DNA from: Daphnia carinata
Taxonomy: Eukaryota; Arthropoda; Branchiopoda; Diplostraca; Daphniidae
NCBI RefSeq assembly: GCF_022539665.2
Contig: NC_081332.1
Span: forward strand, 1,819,773-1,883,772
DNA: 64,000 nt
Reading direction: 5' to 3'
Both the position numbers and the translations under genes were made by a program. The notes under the pieces were generated by a model, which was given only the letters and a program-made list of their open reading frames with translations, made no database searches and was not told where the DNA came from. Shown in pieces: positions 1-11,448 of this stretch; the first letter of the stretch is position 1; each line of letters starts with the position of its first letter.

Positions 1-265
1 GCCTTTACGATAACTCATCTTTAGGCAACTCATCAACGATGACTTTTCGCGCCTACGTGCCCCAAGAATTCGGATGTGTCAGAAGATAGGTAATCAAGAA
101 TATAGATTTGTCATCGTGATAATCACTTCCCAAGGGTTTTTTCATAATTATATCTCAGCATAGTAACTTCCTATATGTTTCATCAATTCGAACTCAGGGT
201 TTTATACAGCACTATTTTTATTGCAGTCACACGCAGTTCGAAATGTACACATTCAAAAGTCAAAT

Positions 266-1187
266 TTAGTAAGCGGAATTGTACGATGGAGTCGTCTGAT
301 AATAATTGTTCGTTTCGTATTTCGATGTGCTGTAATAATTGGAATTATCACTGTTGGATTCACCGGCCGGCTCGTACGACACATCCGCCCTGTAGCCGTT
401 CTCGTCCGCTTCGTACGTCACGATCTGCTTACGACCGTCCGGCAAGTTAACGGTGTACTGTCCGCGAGTTAATTCATTCTCGTGCGTCTCGCTACGTGAT
501 TGCTCGTTACCGTAATAATCATTAACGTTGAATTTGAAGGCGTAATTGTACCATCCCTGTTTGGAGAGGACCAAATTCAATGAATTCAAGTTAAATTTTA
601 TGCGATCATGATAGAAATGAACTTACATTGTCATCTCCTTCGTAATTCTCCGGGTAGTAAGAGGGCGTGGTGTAGGCTGTGGTGTAGCTCGGTTGATAGT
701 ACGTCGGTTGGGTGGTATAACTTGGCTGGACGTAAGGTTTGCTAGTCGTGTAGGTCGGAGCTGGGGGGTAGTAGGGTTTCGGGGTAGTATAATAAGGTGC
801 TGCAGTGGTGTAGTAAGGTGCGGAGGTAGTGTAATAAGGTTTGGTTGTAGTGTAGTAGGGTGCTGGAGTAGTGTAATACGCCGCCGTGGTAGTATAGTAG
901 GTGGCAGGGGTAGTGTAATATGGCTTAGTGGTGGTGTAGTAAGGCTTCGCAGTGGTGTAGTACGGTTTGGCTGTAGTGTAGTAAGTTGGCTGGTTGGCGT
1001 AATAGCCTTTAACTGGAGGGTAGTAATTCACCGGCTGCTGGGGTACTAGATAGCCGTAGCTGCTGGCCACTGGTCTGACTGCGCATAACGCAGTTAAATA
1101 AACCTAAAACAAAATTGAACAAAGTTAGTGTAACGATTTAGACAAGACAAATTGAATTAAGATAATTACAAAAAGAGAGAGAAACAT
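266..1187 (-). CDS. Cuticle protein with chitin-binding RR domain and PYYTT repeats
   Basis: Secreted structural protein of the exoskeleton, predicted to bind chitin. Three exons: 1187-1170, 1103-627, 556-266, all phase 0, giving 261 residues. Exon 1 (MFLSLF) plus the start of exon 2 (VYLTALCAVRPVA) forms a signal peptide split by the first intron, a common arrangement in arthropod cuticle genes. Residues about 35-140 are repeats of PYYTT / KPYYTT. The last exon holds a Rebers-Riddiford domain (YAFKFNV..., LPDGRKQIVTYEADENGYRADVSYE pattern) closest in feel to pro-resilin-like or RR-2 proteins. The tail is Ser/Asn/Tyr rich. Seen: signal peptide, repeats, domain, splice sites. Inferred: expression in epidermis. 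The RR domain makes the family call safe; the subclass is uncertain. Confidence 0.9.
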
Positions 1188-1271
1188 GATGCTGAGGTGT
1201 TGGATTGCAATTGTACTGTCAGTGAAATGAGTGAGGTTCTTGCTACTCTTCAACTGTGTACTCAAACGCTG

Positions 1272-1307
1272 ACTGATGATCTTTCCAATTCAATCGGCCT
1301 TTATATA
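1272..1307 (-). promoter_or_regulatory. Core promoter (TATA box and TCAGT initiator) of the first cuticle gene
   Basis: On the minus strand a TATATAAAGG box lies at 1307-1298 and an arthropod initiator TCAGT at 1276-1272, about 31 bp downstream, which is the usual spacing. It sits roughly 85 bp upstream of the cuticle gene start codon. Confidence 0.7.
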
Positions 1308-1935
1308 CAAGTCCATATAAACAAATAAATAGGGGGAAAAGCAAGCATAGAAATCCTTGAACTCTAGGAAAGTACGTCTAATCAAAATTTAAATCTCGCA
1401 ATTGTTCTGTCGTAAATATTTACTAAGATATTTTCTATTGTATACACTCTTCTACTGTTTACCACCCTCAGTTTTTCTATTATAATGTTTTCAAATAGAA
1501 CTAATGCAATGCAACTGAAAACCAACGGTTGTCTCAGACCTACCGCAGGGATTTCGACCAGGTATATTACCTGAAATATACAATTGAATGTGTACTCATT
1601 ATTATTATATCCCCGGACTATTTAAGCGGGTTAAGTCTGTTGCCCTATATACAAGGGCATGTGGAGCAACGAGATTATAGAATTCAAGAAATATCTTCTC
1701 CCAGGAGTAAATAGGGCATTTCAACCTTAATTGGGGATAGTTTAAATGTTTGCAAAATTTTATTTGAGTTCAACATCATTCGCATGATTACATCCGAGCA
1801 TCGACGTACGTAGAAAACGAAGTAATATCACACATCGCTATAGGAACATCACAATCTCTTGATGACAGACCTATTAATCACGAAGTTTCCAACAAATCGT
1901 ATAATATGCAAATGTTTTGTTTAAAATAAAAAAAA
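1308..1935. other. Intergenic region, no gene seen
   Basis: AT-rich spacer between the first cuticle gene (upstream side) and the 3' end of the acyltransferase gene. A 61-codon open frame at 1529-1714 has no recognisable features. Confidence 0.5.
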
Positions 1936-4688
1936 TTAAGGTTTCTCCTCTACGTTTGTTAAATTACTTTTAGGTTTAGGAGCAAAGAAGAGTTTCTCCA
2001 AATTCAAGAAAGATGCTTCTAGTGTAACAGCTGTGGCGAAAGCCAAACAAAAGCAAATGACGAGCACACCGAAACATGTCGTGAACTGTCCGAGCATCGT
2101 GTAATAGTACTGCTTCCTCACTGCTGCGTAAAATACGTTCAGGTAATCGTAGTGAATGAGGTAGACGCAATAGGTCAACCGACCGAGCGGTACAAATCCC
2201 TTCCACGACAGAAATCTGTTCACGAAGCCTTGCGTGATAAACCAAAATGATATGCAGTTAGTTCTCCGTGTGTTTTATACGTAATTGGATATTACCTCCA
2301 TAGCCTCTGGAGCAGGCGAAGATGATCCAACCAATGACGATACCCCAAGCGAATCGATGTATGGGACCGTACGCCATGCTGACGGCGGAACTGATTTCGG
2401 GAACTTGCGAACGATCGACGTATGGTGTCATCCCGTAAATGATGGCCAACGCAACAATTGTGGACAATGTCCATCCTAAAGCTACTAATATCTAAAGAGA
2501 GATGTTTAAGACATTCGATGCTTAAAATTCGTTTACATTTGATTTACTTTGGGCAGCCGAACTACTGATTGTTTGGTCACGTGCAAGTACCATCCGAACC
2601 AGATGCCAACCAGGTACGGAGGAGCTCTGGTCCACGGTTTCACGTAGTAATGATTGAAATAATCAGCCGAAGTTGAAACATCCCCACTAAAATTATACAA
2701 AGATTAAACTCCCTGTTTAAGTTGCTAAAAAGGAATTATTATTTACACTCGAGTGAACATCAAAGTTGGCAACAGGTTGTAAACGGCGTAAACGGCAAAG
2801 ATTGATGCTAGACAGGCCGATGTAACGGTGGCCAACCAAACGAGGCCCATCCTCCTCCATCGCCAAAGCGGATAAATGAAAAGTGGGGCAACAACGAAGA
2901 GTTGCATATCCACCTCCAGGTACCACGTTTGCCCCATGCACTTGCGTTCATAAAAACAATGTTCCAGAACAAAACTATTTAACGTGAACGTTCATTTAAA
3001 TTGACTCACGGAAATATCAGGATCCCCAGGAAATAAATTGGTAACTGTTAAAATTAAAGATCGTTACAAGTTTCTGCGTTATTAAATTCTGATTCGTGTT
3101 AACTAACTGTAGAGAAAGTGCTTCCACCAGACGATGCGACATCCGGCCGATGCCAAACTCACGCTGTACCAATTGGGACCGGTGCCGAGGTAAACCATGA
3201 GCGTGGCTATGAAACCGAGGATCAGAGCATACACTGGTGTCAATCTCAAATATCGATGAAGGTAGTAAAGACCAACGTTGAACTTCCCATTGTTGCGATC
3301 GAGTTCACGAAGCAGAAGGAAAGAAACCAACAAGCCACTCATCAAGAAAAATGTGTCAACTGACACGGTGCCATTAGCGAGGCTTTGCATTCCCCATGTG
3401 AAAGCGTCCTTTTAAATATTTTAAGTTATAATAATGAAATTGATTCATCTGTGAAGAATAAATCGAGAACTAACCGTTTTAACCGCCCTGGGATTCATGG
3501 ATTTGTAGGCACCTAAGATCCAGGTGTGTCCGATAACGACCCAACAGGTAGAAAAGAATCGAATGCCGTGAATGCAACCAAAGTTATCGTTCGATTTTGA
3601 TTGTTTCATCGACAAGATTTTACGGCCGTTGCTCAGAGCTGAAAAACAATGCAAAGAATTCACGAACGGTCCGTCCGTCTTGGAATCAAAAGCAATTTCG
3701 CGGTACATCCGCCAGGCTTCGTGAATCGTCGCTGACATAACCAGCAATCCAATAAGGCTCAGCAAAATTCTACAAGGAAATTGATTAACCAATGAATTAT
3801 GATAGATCAATTAACTTCTTTACATGACTGTAATGTCGGGACCATCGAACGAAGGTGGATCTCTCTCTTCTTTGAAACAGTACTGTTCATCAGTCACGGT
3901 CTCGATGGAATAATTACCGAAGACGTAAGAACCAACGAGTTGGGCAATGGCCTGTCCCAGGTCATCAGCGCTGCAAGACGATGGCAAACAGAAACTGACG
4001 CTGGGCAAAACGTAAGTGCCGGAAGTAGCACCGGATAATTTGGGTTCAACTCTTTCTGAACTTTGTCCTAAGATGCCCAAAAGCTGGAAAATTGTTATGA
4101 AATTGCTGCGGCTGTTCTGCTCCAGCACCGGTTGGACAAGTTCAGACTCGTCGACAAGGGCCGGTTTGAAGTAGACGCTGCAATATTGACCGTTGAACGA
4201 GGGCGCACGAACCGCCTGACATTCATCAAATAATCCATCTGCGTGATAATTCCCAGCTCCGAACAATCCCGGTGGCAATTGCCCGCTTGATTCTTGCACT
4301 AAATTGAAAGGGGTTGTATTACGTACGTAATCAAATCATGGCCGTCCTTATATGGAGGGTAACACTTACTCTGTAAGGCCCACAGACTCCGATTTGCATA
4401 GAGATTGTGTACGTAATACTGGCTGTCTTCTATACATCGTTGACTGATGTTGGTCGCAACGGCCGTAGGGAAGGACGAAGATTTAATTGCCGCGAACAGG
4501 TTGTGAATGATGGATGAAGCATCGTACGTGGTCCCGGTCTCTTCCAGTTTCTGCGTGATCGCTAAACGCAATGTTTCCCACGATTCTTCACTAGCCTCCA
4601 GCGATTTGACCAGATTCACGAACTGCTGGGAATGACCACCTGTCCACAACAATCCAATGGTCATCAAGACCATCCAGGTGGCTTGCAT
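1936..4688 (-). CDS. NRF-6-like membrane protein with acyltransferase-3 domain
   Basis: Nose-resistant-to-fluoxetine family protein: an N-terminal extracellular NRF domain followed by a multi-pass acyltransferase-3 domain. Nine exons: 4688-4370, 4298-3824, 3769-3475, 3408-3108, 3044-3010, 2940-2747, 2686-2548, 2491-2296, 2228-1936. All phases agree, giving 748 residues, typical for the family. Signal peptide at residues 1-20. The NRF domain is Cys-rich (DECQAV, QYCSVYF, FCLPSSCSADD). The acyltransferase region starts near residue 325 with FGCIHGIRFF and GHTW, then many hydrophobic helices including MGQTWYLEVDMQLF and RLTYCVYLIHYDYL. In C. elegans relatives act in lipid and yolk transport; the substrate here is unknown. 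The gene appears intact, with one very short exon of 35 bp. Confidence 0.92.
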
Positions 4689-4750
4689 GTTGCAGCTTTA
4701 GCTTCGCTTGAAGCAGCCAGGTAAAATTGTGGGACGACCCCAAGACCGGT

Positions 4751-4759
4751 CTATTTATA
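4751..4759 (-). promoter_or_regulatory. Probable TATA box of the NRF-6-like gene
   Basis: TATAAATAG on the minus strand about 65 bp upstream of the NRF-6-like start codon, followed by a short presumed 5' UTR. Supported only by sequence and position. Confidence 0.5.
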
Positions 4760-5237
4760 TGATTGGACGGACTATCTCTTCTTTCGACATTGTCACGTCT
4801 CATCTTGCTCCGTGCGTTTCCCACATTCAATCGGGAGCTCCTTATCCGAACGAAAATGCATTGCGCCATATGATGTAATTTCTGTCCCTATACCCATCAT
4901 GTATTAGATCGTGTTCCCTTTTTTATGGGTGCAAAATACAAGGTTCATGCCTCCATTAACATTTCGACTTGAAGTGAAATCCTACGGAATTTGTTTATCG
5001 ATTTATACATGGCTGCTGATAAACTTATGGTCCCAATCGTCGAAAATGAACCAATAATGTATTCCTTTTTTCGTTTTCCATGGTGAAATTAATTGAATGA
5101 GGAGACAGAGGTAAACCAAAATAATAAAACAGAGCAACAATAGCGAGCACACTGGAAAAGTAATCCATGGCCAAAAAAAAAATACATGCTAAATATGTCG
5201 ATACGATATTGTTGAATACTAGAGTCAATTTACACAT
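4760..5237. other. Intergenic spacer, no gene seen
   Basis: Between the NRF-6-like promoter and the first tRNA-Asn gene. No coding pattern or repeat was recognised. Confidence 0.5.
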
Positions 5238-5311
5238 GCCTCTGTGGCGCAATTGGCTAGCGCGTTCGGCTGTTAACCGGAAGGCTGGTGGTTCGAGCCC
5301 ACCCAGGGGCG
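5238..5311 (+). tRNA. tRNA-Asn (anticodon GTT), intronless
   Basis: A 74-nt cloverleaf: acceptor GCCTCTG pairs with CAGGGGC, D stem GCGC/GCGC, anticodon stem TTCGG/CCGGA with loop CTGTTAA (anticodon GTT), T arm GGTGG-TTCGAGC-CCACC, discriminator G. CCA is not encoded, as expected for a nuclear gene. A T6 run just downstream is a polymerase III terminator. The mature sequence matches the four other tRNA-Asn genes in the window base for base as read by eye. Confidence 0.97.
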
Positions 5312-5992
5312 AAACTTTTTTCCTTTTCAAAATCAATATCTTAAACACTTACTTAAAACACGTACCCAACTTTCTACGGAACGCCATATGATTCACATTC
5401 TTATTGACAACCCCTCCGGCAGAAATCAGAATTTAAAACACAAAGCTTCGTTGTGAACTCTTTTGTTTTAACAATTCGATTAGGTTAACTTACAACAAAT
5501 TTCCTTTCATCTTCATCTAGAAAATAAAGTACGGTAAACAAGCTCCGGAGGTTGACAACTTTATTGCTTCTAAATTTATTTACGAACTTCTCGGGGAAGT
5601 CTAGAATGCGAAAGCTCTAAAAAGTTTTGGGAACTAGCCAAACTTTTTAAGATTTTCTTCAGAATTTGGATAAAGAAAATTAACGTAGAAGCTTTGAAAG
5701 CCTCGGAAACCTTGTTATGCGGAGAAATAAGAATAACATTTCAGCTTGATTGGAAAGAATCAATAGCAGTGAAACTTCGAGCAGCCTAAGTTCTTGTTAA
5801 GGTAGGACACAGACTGCTAAAAGCTGATAAAAGAAAAGGGTTTACTCACAAATGGTGAATTCTCGCAGTTCACTGCTGTGTGGCACATCAGCCAAGATCC
5901 GCTGCGGATCTATATCCTCTTTTCAATCTGTCAGTGATATTTAAATCCAGATTTAATTGTATTTCCCTTGCCATTTCGTACTGGCTTTGTAA
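5312..5992. other. Intergenic region, no gene seen
   Basis: Spacer between the first tRNA-Asn and the first four-TM gene. AT-rich; nothing recognised apart from the T run that ends the tRNA gene. Confidence 0.5.
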
Positions 5993-6905
5993 ATGTGGGA
6001 GATGACACCAGCCGTCAATCTCAAATCAAATTGTACCGTCGATTACCCCGGAATGCGAGTGTTACCCATCAGGATCTGTTCCGTCTTTTGCATTCTCTGC
6101 GGAATCGCGTCCATCAGCATACAAGTAAGCTCAAAAACTCCGCTTAATTATTACAAACCAATACATACACCCAATCTAGACGGCCACTTTAGCCATTTTC
6201 TTGGAGACGTTCGACCGTCATTACGTCAACTTCCCTTCGGACTTTGTCGGTCACGGTATTTGGAGTGGAGCGTTCGATTTAATAGCTGGCTGTTTGGGCA
6301 TTGCTGCCACTTACACGAGGAAAAAGACGCTGTGAATATTTATTGAGAACGCACACACTTAAAAACGCATACAATTTAATAATAATTTAATTTATTTGAT
6401 AGGCTCGTTGCGACTGTAGTGATGACGGCCGTATCGATTTTCACTTCATTCTTGACGTCTTTACTATCAGCTGGGGCCGCATCGTTAGGTGTTTACAGTT
6501 CTTGCTACAGAAAATTCGGATACTCTAAATCGATATGTATGACAATTAATTCGTGTAATTCAATTATATTTGCATGAGTGGCTGATTTATTTATCCACAG
6601 GTGATACATGGCTGGAATTGCAATGGGCATTAATGAGCTGTGGGATTTTAGCTTTGATCAGTTCAATAGTCCTCGTCATCCTGACATCAGGATCTCTTTG
6701 TACTTGTTGCAGGAAGCACAACAGCATCGTAGACATGGTAAACGACATTGTGTTATGAATTATCACAAATTATATGTTATGTATCTGCTCTTTATTTTGC
6801 ATCTCCATTGCGCGAACGATTTGGAAATCCATGACGGATGCGATTGCGCAGGCTTTCCAAGGGACGTACGTCGGCCAGCCGATTCCAGATCATCAATTGC
6901 AATAG
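5993..6905 (+). CDS. CD20/MS4A-like four-transmembrane protein, array copy 1
   Basis: First of eight related genes on the plus strand. Five exons: 5993-6124, 6180-6331, 6403-6536, 6601-6737, 6852-6905; phases 0-2-1-0 as in the other copies; 202 residues. Four hydrophobic helices at about 21-43, 66-90, 95-128 and 145-172. The segment GHGIWSGAFDLIAGCLGIAA at the second helix, followed by a basic turn and a third helix beginning LLVATVV, resembles the CD20-like (MS4A) pattern; this is pattern recognition, not a search result. TM4 ends in a CTCC cysteine cluster and a short tail without the Gln-rich extension of copies 2-4 and 8. A second in-frame Met at 6002 could be the true start. Function unknown; a plasma-membrane location is inferred. 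Confidence 0.8.
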
Positions 6906-7300
6906 AAATATTACACAACATTCCTGTAGAACAATAAAAATGAATGTAATACAGATTAGATTGGCGAATACAATTAAAAATAGATTGGCGAATAGATTGG
7001 ATTAGGCGCATCCAAACGCTACGTTCGAAAGAACCAACACAAGGACTATAAGCAGTCCAGCGTTTAAATCCACCTGTCCTTATCATCGCCACATGACGCA
7101 GAGGCTTCCTATAGGACACAGCCGGTCAAAATTAACTGTCACGCTTTGGTACGGCGAATATTTGGTTACCGTTTAGCCCACCTTTCTTCCTGTTTCCCGC
7201 ACTCTTATGTAATAGTGGAAGGATCGTCTGCAACGCTTTTGTCAGTCAGTAAAAATTAATCACAGCTAAACGTCACTATCAATCTGACGCCAACAACACC
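6906..7300. other. Intergenic spacer with dispersed repeat block R2
   Basis: 6968-7146 is one of four copies of a roughly 180-bp block (also near 9427-9614, 11767-11946 and partly 18716-18840) containing CCAACACAAGGACTA and TCCACCTGTCCTTATCATC. From about 7150 to the start of copy 2 the sequence differs from the promoter region shared by copies 3, 4 and 8, so copy 2 has a different upstream region. Confidence 0.6.
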
Positions 7301-8605
7301 ATGAGTATGGCCAATCCACCAGGCCTCGTTTGGCAACCAGTGGCTCCTGCGAAAACTCTCAAGGACATCATCGGCAAGAAATTGACTGTCATCCGCGCTT
7401 TTTCAATCATCAGCATCGTTTTGGGTATCCTCTCCATTTTGCTACAGGTAATTTCTTACCGATAATCATCTGTCATTGCAAATCATTGATCTTCAAATTG
7501 ATCTCTAATTACAATTTAATTGTTTTCGAAATGTGACATTTAGATTGCGACGTTGGTGATCTACGTTAAATACTGTTCATACTTTCTTTGCACCTTACCG
7601 GTCGGCTATTATAGGCCATGGAATCTGGTGCGGAGCGTTCTACGTGACAGCTGGCAGCTTAGGCGTGGCTGCCTGTAGAACACCGAAGACATCACTGTAA
7701 ACAAGTTTACAAACATACTTCCTTTTATATTTATTTATTTTTAATTGAACAATTTCATTTAAAAAATAGTTTGGTGGGGACCGTAGTAATGTCCGCAATT
7801 TCAGTCGCTGGTGCCATCGTCGCATCTACACTGTCCGGAATAACGGCAGACTGGGGCTTCTACCACTACGATTACCCTATGTGTATGATTTTGCATTTAT
7901 ACATAATATCATACAGCCTGCGATAACAATGAATATCCCTGACTAATTCTTCTGAATTCTCTGAGTTTAACTTTGATATTCTCTTTCTCGGTTGAATGAT
8001 TTACGCTCACAGGTATTGCGAGGCTCGGCCTGGAATGGACCCTGATGTCCATCAGTGTTTTGGCTATCATGAACTCAATTACTCTAGTATCCTTAGCATC
8101 CGTGCCCCTCTGTTGCAGCGGACGTAAAAAAGGACAACAAGGCAGCACGGTATGTGTTGCTAACTGTTTTATAGCAAACCTGTGTTATGGAATGAATATT
8201 GAATGTGATGATCTATTACAGAAAGTTACAATCGGTGTTGGAAGCAATCAACAACCAATGTACTATCAGCCACAGCCGATGTATGTAGTGGCTCAACAAC
8301 AACCGAATGTTCAGGTCGTTCATGCTGGACAGCAGAATCCACAACAGATCCAGTATCCACAGCAGCAACAGGTCCAATTCTTACCCAATTCGCAAGTCGT
8401 CTATGTACCCCAGCAACAACAACAACCGCAACTACTGCAACAACAATACCCGCAACAGCAACATACGCAAAAAGCTCCTGCTGCCAAACAGCAGCCACAG
8501 GCTCCGGTTGTCCACCAGCAGCAACCACAGCAAAATCAAACTTCACCATATGAAGAGTTGAACGTCCAGCTACACGCTGTGGAAAATACTACGCCAACCG
8601 TTTAG
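7301..8605 (+). pseudogene. CD20/MS4A-like four-TM gene, array copy 2, frame-disrupted
   Basis: Five exon-like blocks align with copies 3 and 4: 7301-7447, 7544-7696, 7 750-7900 region, 8013-8149, 8222-8605. Exon 2 is 153 nt against 149 nt in copies 3, 4 and 8 because a segment around 7565-7613 has been replaced, which shifts frame before GHGIW. Exon 3 is also off by one phase at its 3' end (20 nt after GGCTTC where copy 3 has 28), and exon 4 has TGG changed to AGG at a conserved Trp. The upstream Met used by copies 3 and 4 (MHDVNN) is lost. Exon 5 is open and encodes a Gln/Pro-rich tail ending TTPTV. Splice sites look intact, so it may still be transcribed; a full four-helix product seems impossible without a different splice pattern. 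Confidence 0.65.
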
Positions 8606-8884
8606 AGCAATCGATTGCAGAACTGGGCTTGTTATTAACAAAACAATTAATGAATATAAACTTGGAAGATTTGAAATATAAACCCATGGCATCAGTCACG
8701 GTGTATGTTATTGAACTGTCTCTGTCAGTGCAATTCCTTTCACATTCCGCATCCATTACTGAAGAGCTTGGCAACTGAAACCCTCATTTATAGTTTTTAG
8801 AAAAATACGAAGCTCTTCTACATTTTTATGTCGAATTTGTTCGTCTCTGGTGCCATACGTTCTCCTTCCGTGTTCCAAACATCT

Positions 8885-9117
8885 TGCAGGACCAATTCTT
8901 ACCCAATTCGCAAGTCGTCAATGTACCCCAGCAAGAACAACAACCGCAACTACTGCAACAACAATACCCGCAACAGCCGCAACAAGCTCCTGTTGTCCAC
9001 CAGCAGCCACAGGCTCCGGCTGTTCATCTGCAGCAACCGCAGCAAAATCAGTCTGCACCATATGAAGAGTTGAAAGTCCAACTACAGGCTGTGGAAAACA
9101 CTACGCCAACCGTTTAA
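8885..9117 (+). pseudogene. Orphan Gln-rich tail exon of the four-TM family
   Basis: An open segment encodes a tail beginning DQFLPNSQVV and ending QAVENTTPTV, clearly the C-terminal half of exon 5 of the four-TM genes, but with no acceptor-linked upstream exons. The preceding 8606-8884 matches the region after copy 4 (13812-14097), and the match stops at 8884/14097 where this copy switches into tail sequence. Sequence after 9118 matches the region after copy 3. It therefore looks like a recombination product left between genes. It could serve as an alternative last exon, but no good acceptor is evident. Confidence 0.6.
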
Positions 9118-10104
9118 AGGAATCGATTGCAAAAGTGGGCTTGTTATTAACATAACAATAAACGAGTGTTGACATTTATTTTTGTTAACTTGATTGTTAA
9201 CTTTTAAACTCCACCTAACATATTTTCTGAATAGTTCGGTAGTAAGTTAAAGTCATTTGCACCTGCAAAATCTTTTCTGCCATTATTCTATTCCTGGAAA
9301 AAATCGATGAAAGGGTAGCTAGTCTTATCTCCAGTGACTTGCATACGTCTTCACTTTGCGTGCTATATAAAGCAACCTATTTTTAAAAAGTAAATGTTTT
9401 TTTAGTTGATGGAGAACGTATTCAATACAATTAAAAATAGATTGGCGAATAGATTGGATTAGGCGCATCTAAACGCTATGTTCGAAAGAACCAACATCAT
9501 TGAACACACAAGGACTGTGAGCAGTCCATCGTTTAAATCCACCTGTCCTTATCATCGCCACATGACGCAGAGGCTTTCTATTGGACACAGCCGGTCAAAA
9601 TTAACTGTCACGCTTATCATCCCCATTTTCAGTTACGCTTTCCAAATTTTGTGCTTTTTTTGATCGTATAAAGCTGACGTCTGCCATTGACGCTCGTTGT
9701 TTAAAGAATTGTGTGATTCATTCTAATTGGACTCCGCTATCGTGCGTCGTATACAGCCCAGTGCGGATTGCATCAACAACATTCAAGTACGTTGATGCTT
9801 TTTCACTTTAAAAACAAATTCCAATCTTGTAAACGGTTGTGAAAACATGAATAACCGAAATAGAAATGGAAATCTGACGCTCATAATGCGATAACCGCAT
9901 TATGCTGTCGAGACCAGTTCATTTCGAGATAGTAAGAACAATAATTACAAAAGCGTTTATATATTCAGCAATTAACGAGTACAGTCCGTCTTTAGTCGCT
10001 AACTCGTTCTCGGGTTGTGTCGATAGTTTTATTGTGTCTGCTATCGGCATCAACGTTATTACTCATAGCCTAAAGTGAACTACCCTTATTTAGTTTGCTG
10101 TGAA
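9118..10104. repeat. Intergenic duplicate unit upstream of copy 3 (blocks R1, R2 and promoter)
   Basis: Nearly the same roughly 1-kb spacer occurs at 11449-12438. It holds block R1 (about 9215-9312, also 11556-11653 and 15600-15693), block R2 (about 9427-9614) and the promoter segment from 9882. No coding sequence is supported. The conservation shows that gene and spacer were duplicated together. Confidence 0.7.
9882..9966 (+). promoter_or_regulatory. Putative promoter of copy 3: palindrome and TATA-like box
   Basis: A perfect 9-nt inverted repeat CATAATGCG-ATAAC-CGCATTATG (9882-9904) is followed at 9956-9966 by TTTATATATTC. The same arrangement is present upstream of copies 4 and 8. It lies about 140-220 bp upstream of the start codon. 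The palindrome contains GATAA. Function is inferred from conservation and position. Confidence 0.5.
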
Positions 10105-11448
10105 ATGCATGACGTCAACAACACCATGAGTATGGCCAATCCACCAGGCATCATTTGGCAACCAGTGGCTCCTGCCAACACTCTCAAGGACATCATGGGC
10201 AAGAAATTGAACGTCATCCTCGCTTTTTCAATTATAAGCATCGTTTTGGGTATCCTCTCCATTTTGCTCCAGGTAATTTCTTACTGATAATCATCTGTCA
10301 TTGCAAATCATTGATCTTCAAATTGATCTCTAATTACAATTTAATTGTTTTTGAATGTGACATTTAGATTGCGACGTTGGTGATCTACGCTGAATACATC
10401 TACTACACTGTATATTACCCGATTGATGTTATCGGCCATGGAATCTGGTGCGGAACGTTCTATGTGACAGCTGGTAGCTTAGGCGTGGCTGCCTGTAGAA
10501 CACCGAAGACATCACTGTAAACAAGTTTACAAACATACTTCCTTTTATATTTATTTATTTTTAATTGAACAATTTCATTTAAAAAATAGTTTGGTGGGGA
10601 CCGTAGTAGTGTCCGCAATTTCAGTCGCTGGTGCCATCGTCGCATCTACACTGTCCGGAATTGCGGCAAGCTTGGGCTTCTATTACTGCTACAAAGATAT
10701 CTCTTTATGTATGATTTTGCATTTATACATAATATCATACAGCCTGCGATGACAATGAATATCCCTGACTAATTCTTCTGAATTCTCTGAGTTTAACTTT
10801 CATATTCTCTTTCTCGGTTGAATGATTTACGTTCACAGGTGAAGCGTGGGAAGGTCTGGAATGGACCTTGATGTCCATCAGTATTTTGGCTTTCATGAAC
10901 TCAATTACTCTAGTATCCTTAGTATCCGTGCCCCTCTGTTGCAGCGGACGTAAAAAAGGACCACAAGGAAACACGGTATGATGACACGTTGATCTGCGCT
11001 GAGAATGTGTTTGATCTGTTTTATAGCAAACTTGTGCTGGGGAATGAATGTTGAATTGGATAATCTATTACAGAGTGTTCTAATCGGTGTTGGAAGCCAT
11101 CAAAAACCAATGTATCATCAGCCACAACCAATGCATTTAGCGGCTCATCAACAACCGATCTATTTAGCGCCTTCACAGCAACCGAATGTTCAGGTCGTTC
11201 ATGCTGGACAGCAGAATCCACAACAGATGCAGTATCCACAGCAGCTACAGGTCCAATTCTTACCCAATTCGCAAGTCGTCTATGTACCCCAGCCACAACA
11301 ATACTCGCAACAGCAACAGACGCAAAAAGCTCCTGCTGCCAAACAGCAGGCACAGGCTCCGGTTGTTCACCAGCAGCAACCACAGCAAAATCAAACTTCA
11401 CCATATGAAGAGTTGAACGTCCAGTTACACGCTGTGGAAAACACTTAG
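10105..11448 (+). CDS. CD20/MS4A-like four-transmembrane protein, array copy 3, Gln-rich tail
   Basis: Exons 10105-10272, 10368-10516, 10590-10708, 10839-10975, 11074-11448; phases agree, giving 315 residues. N-terminus MHDVNNTMSMANPPG is cytosolic; helices lie around 36-56, 72-105, 108-145 and 150-180; the GHGIWCGTFYVTAGSLG motif marks TM2. TM4 ends with VPLCCSGRKKG, a basic Cys pair. The last exon is a cytosolic tail rich in Gln, Pro and Tyr (QQPMYHQPQPMH type repeats) ending PYEELNVQLHAVENT. The stop here (ACT TAG) comes four residues earlier than in copy 2 because TACG is reduced to TAG. Tail YEEL and PY-like motifs could bind adaptors, but that is speculation. The start was chosen as the first in-frame ATG after the conserved promoter block. 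Confidence 0.8.

Noticed and set aside
5025-5391. Open frames crossing the tRNA-Asn genes (GGSSPPRG, LRHRG type peptides)
   Set aside because: They are translations of the tRNA sequence, repeated at each tRNA copy.
8226-8549. Reverse-strand and shifted-frame open frames over the Gln-rich tails (also 11021-11518, 20480-21070, 20662-21058)
   Set aside because: CAA/CAG-rich exons are open in several frames; only the frame that continues from the spliced membrane exons is supported.
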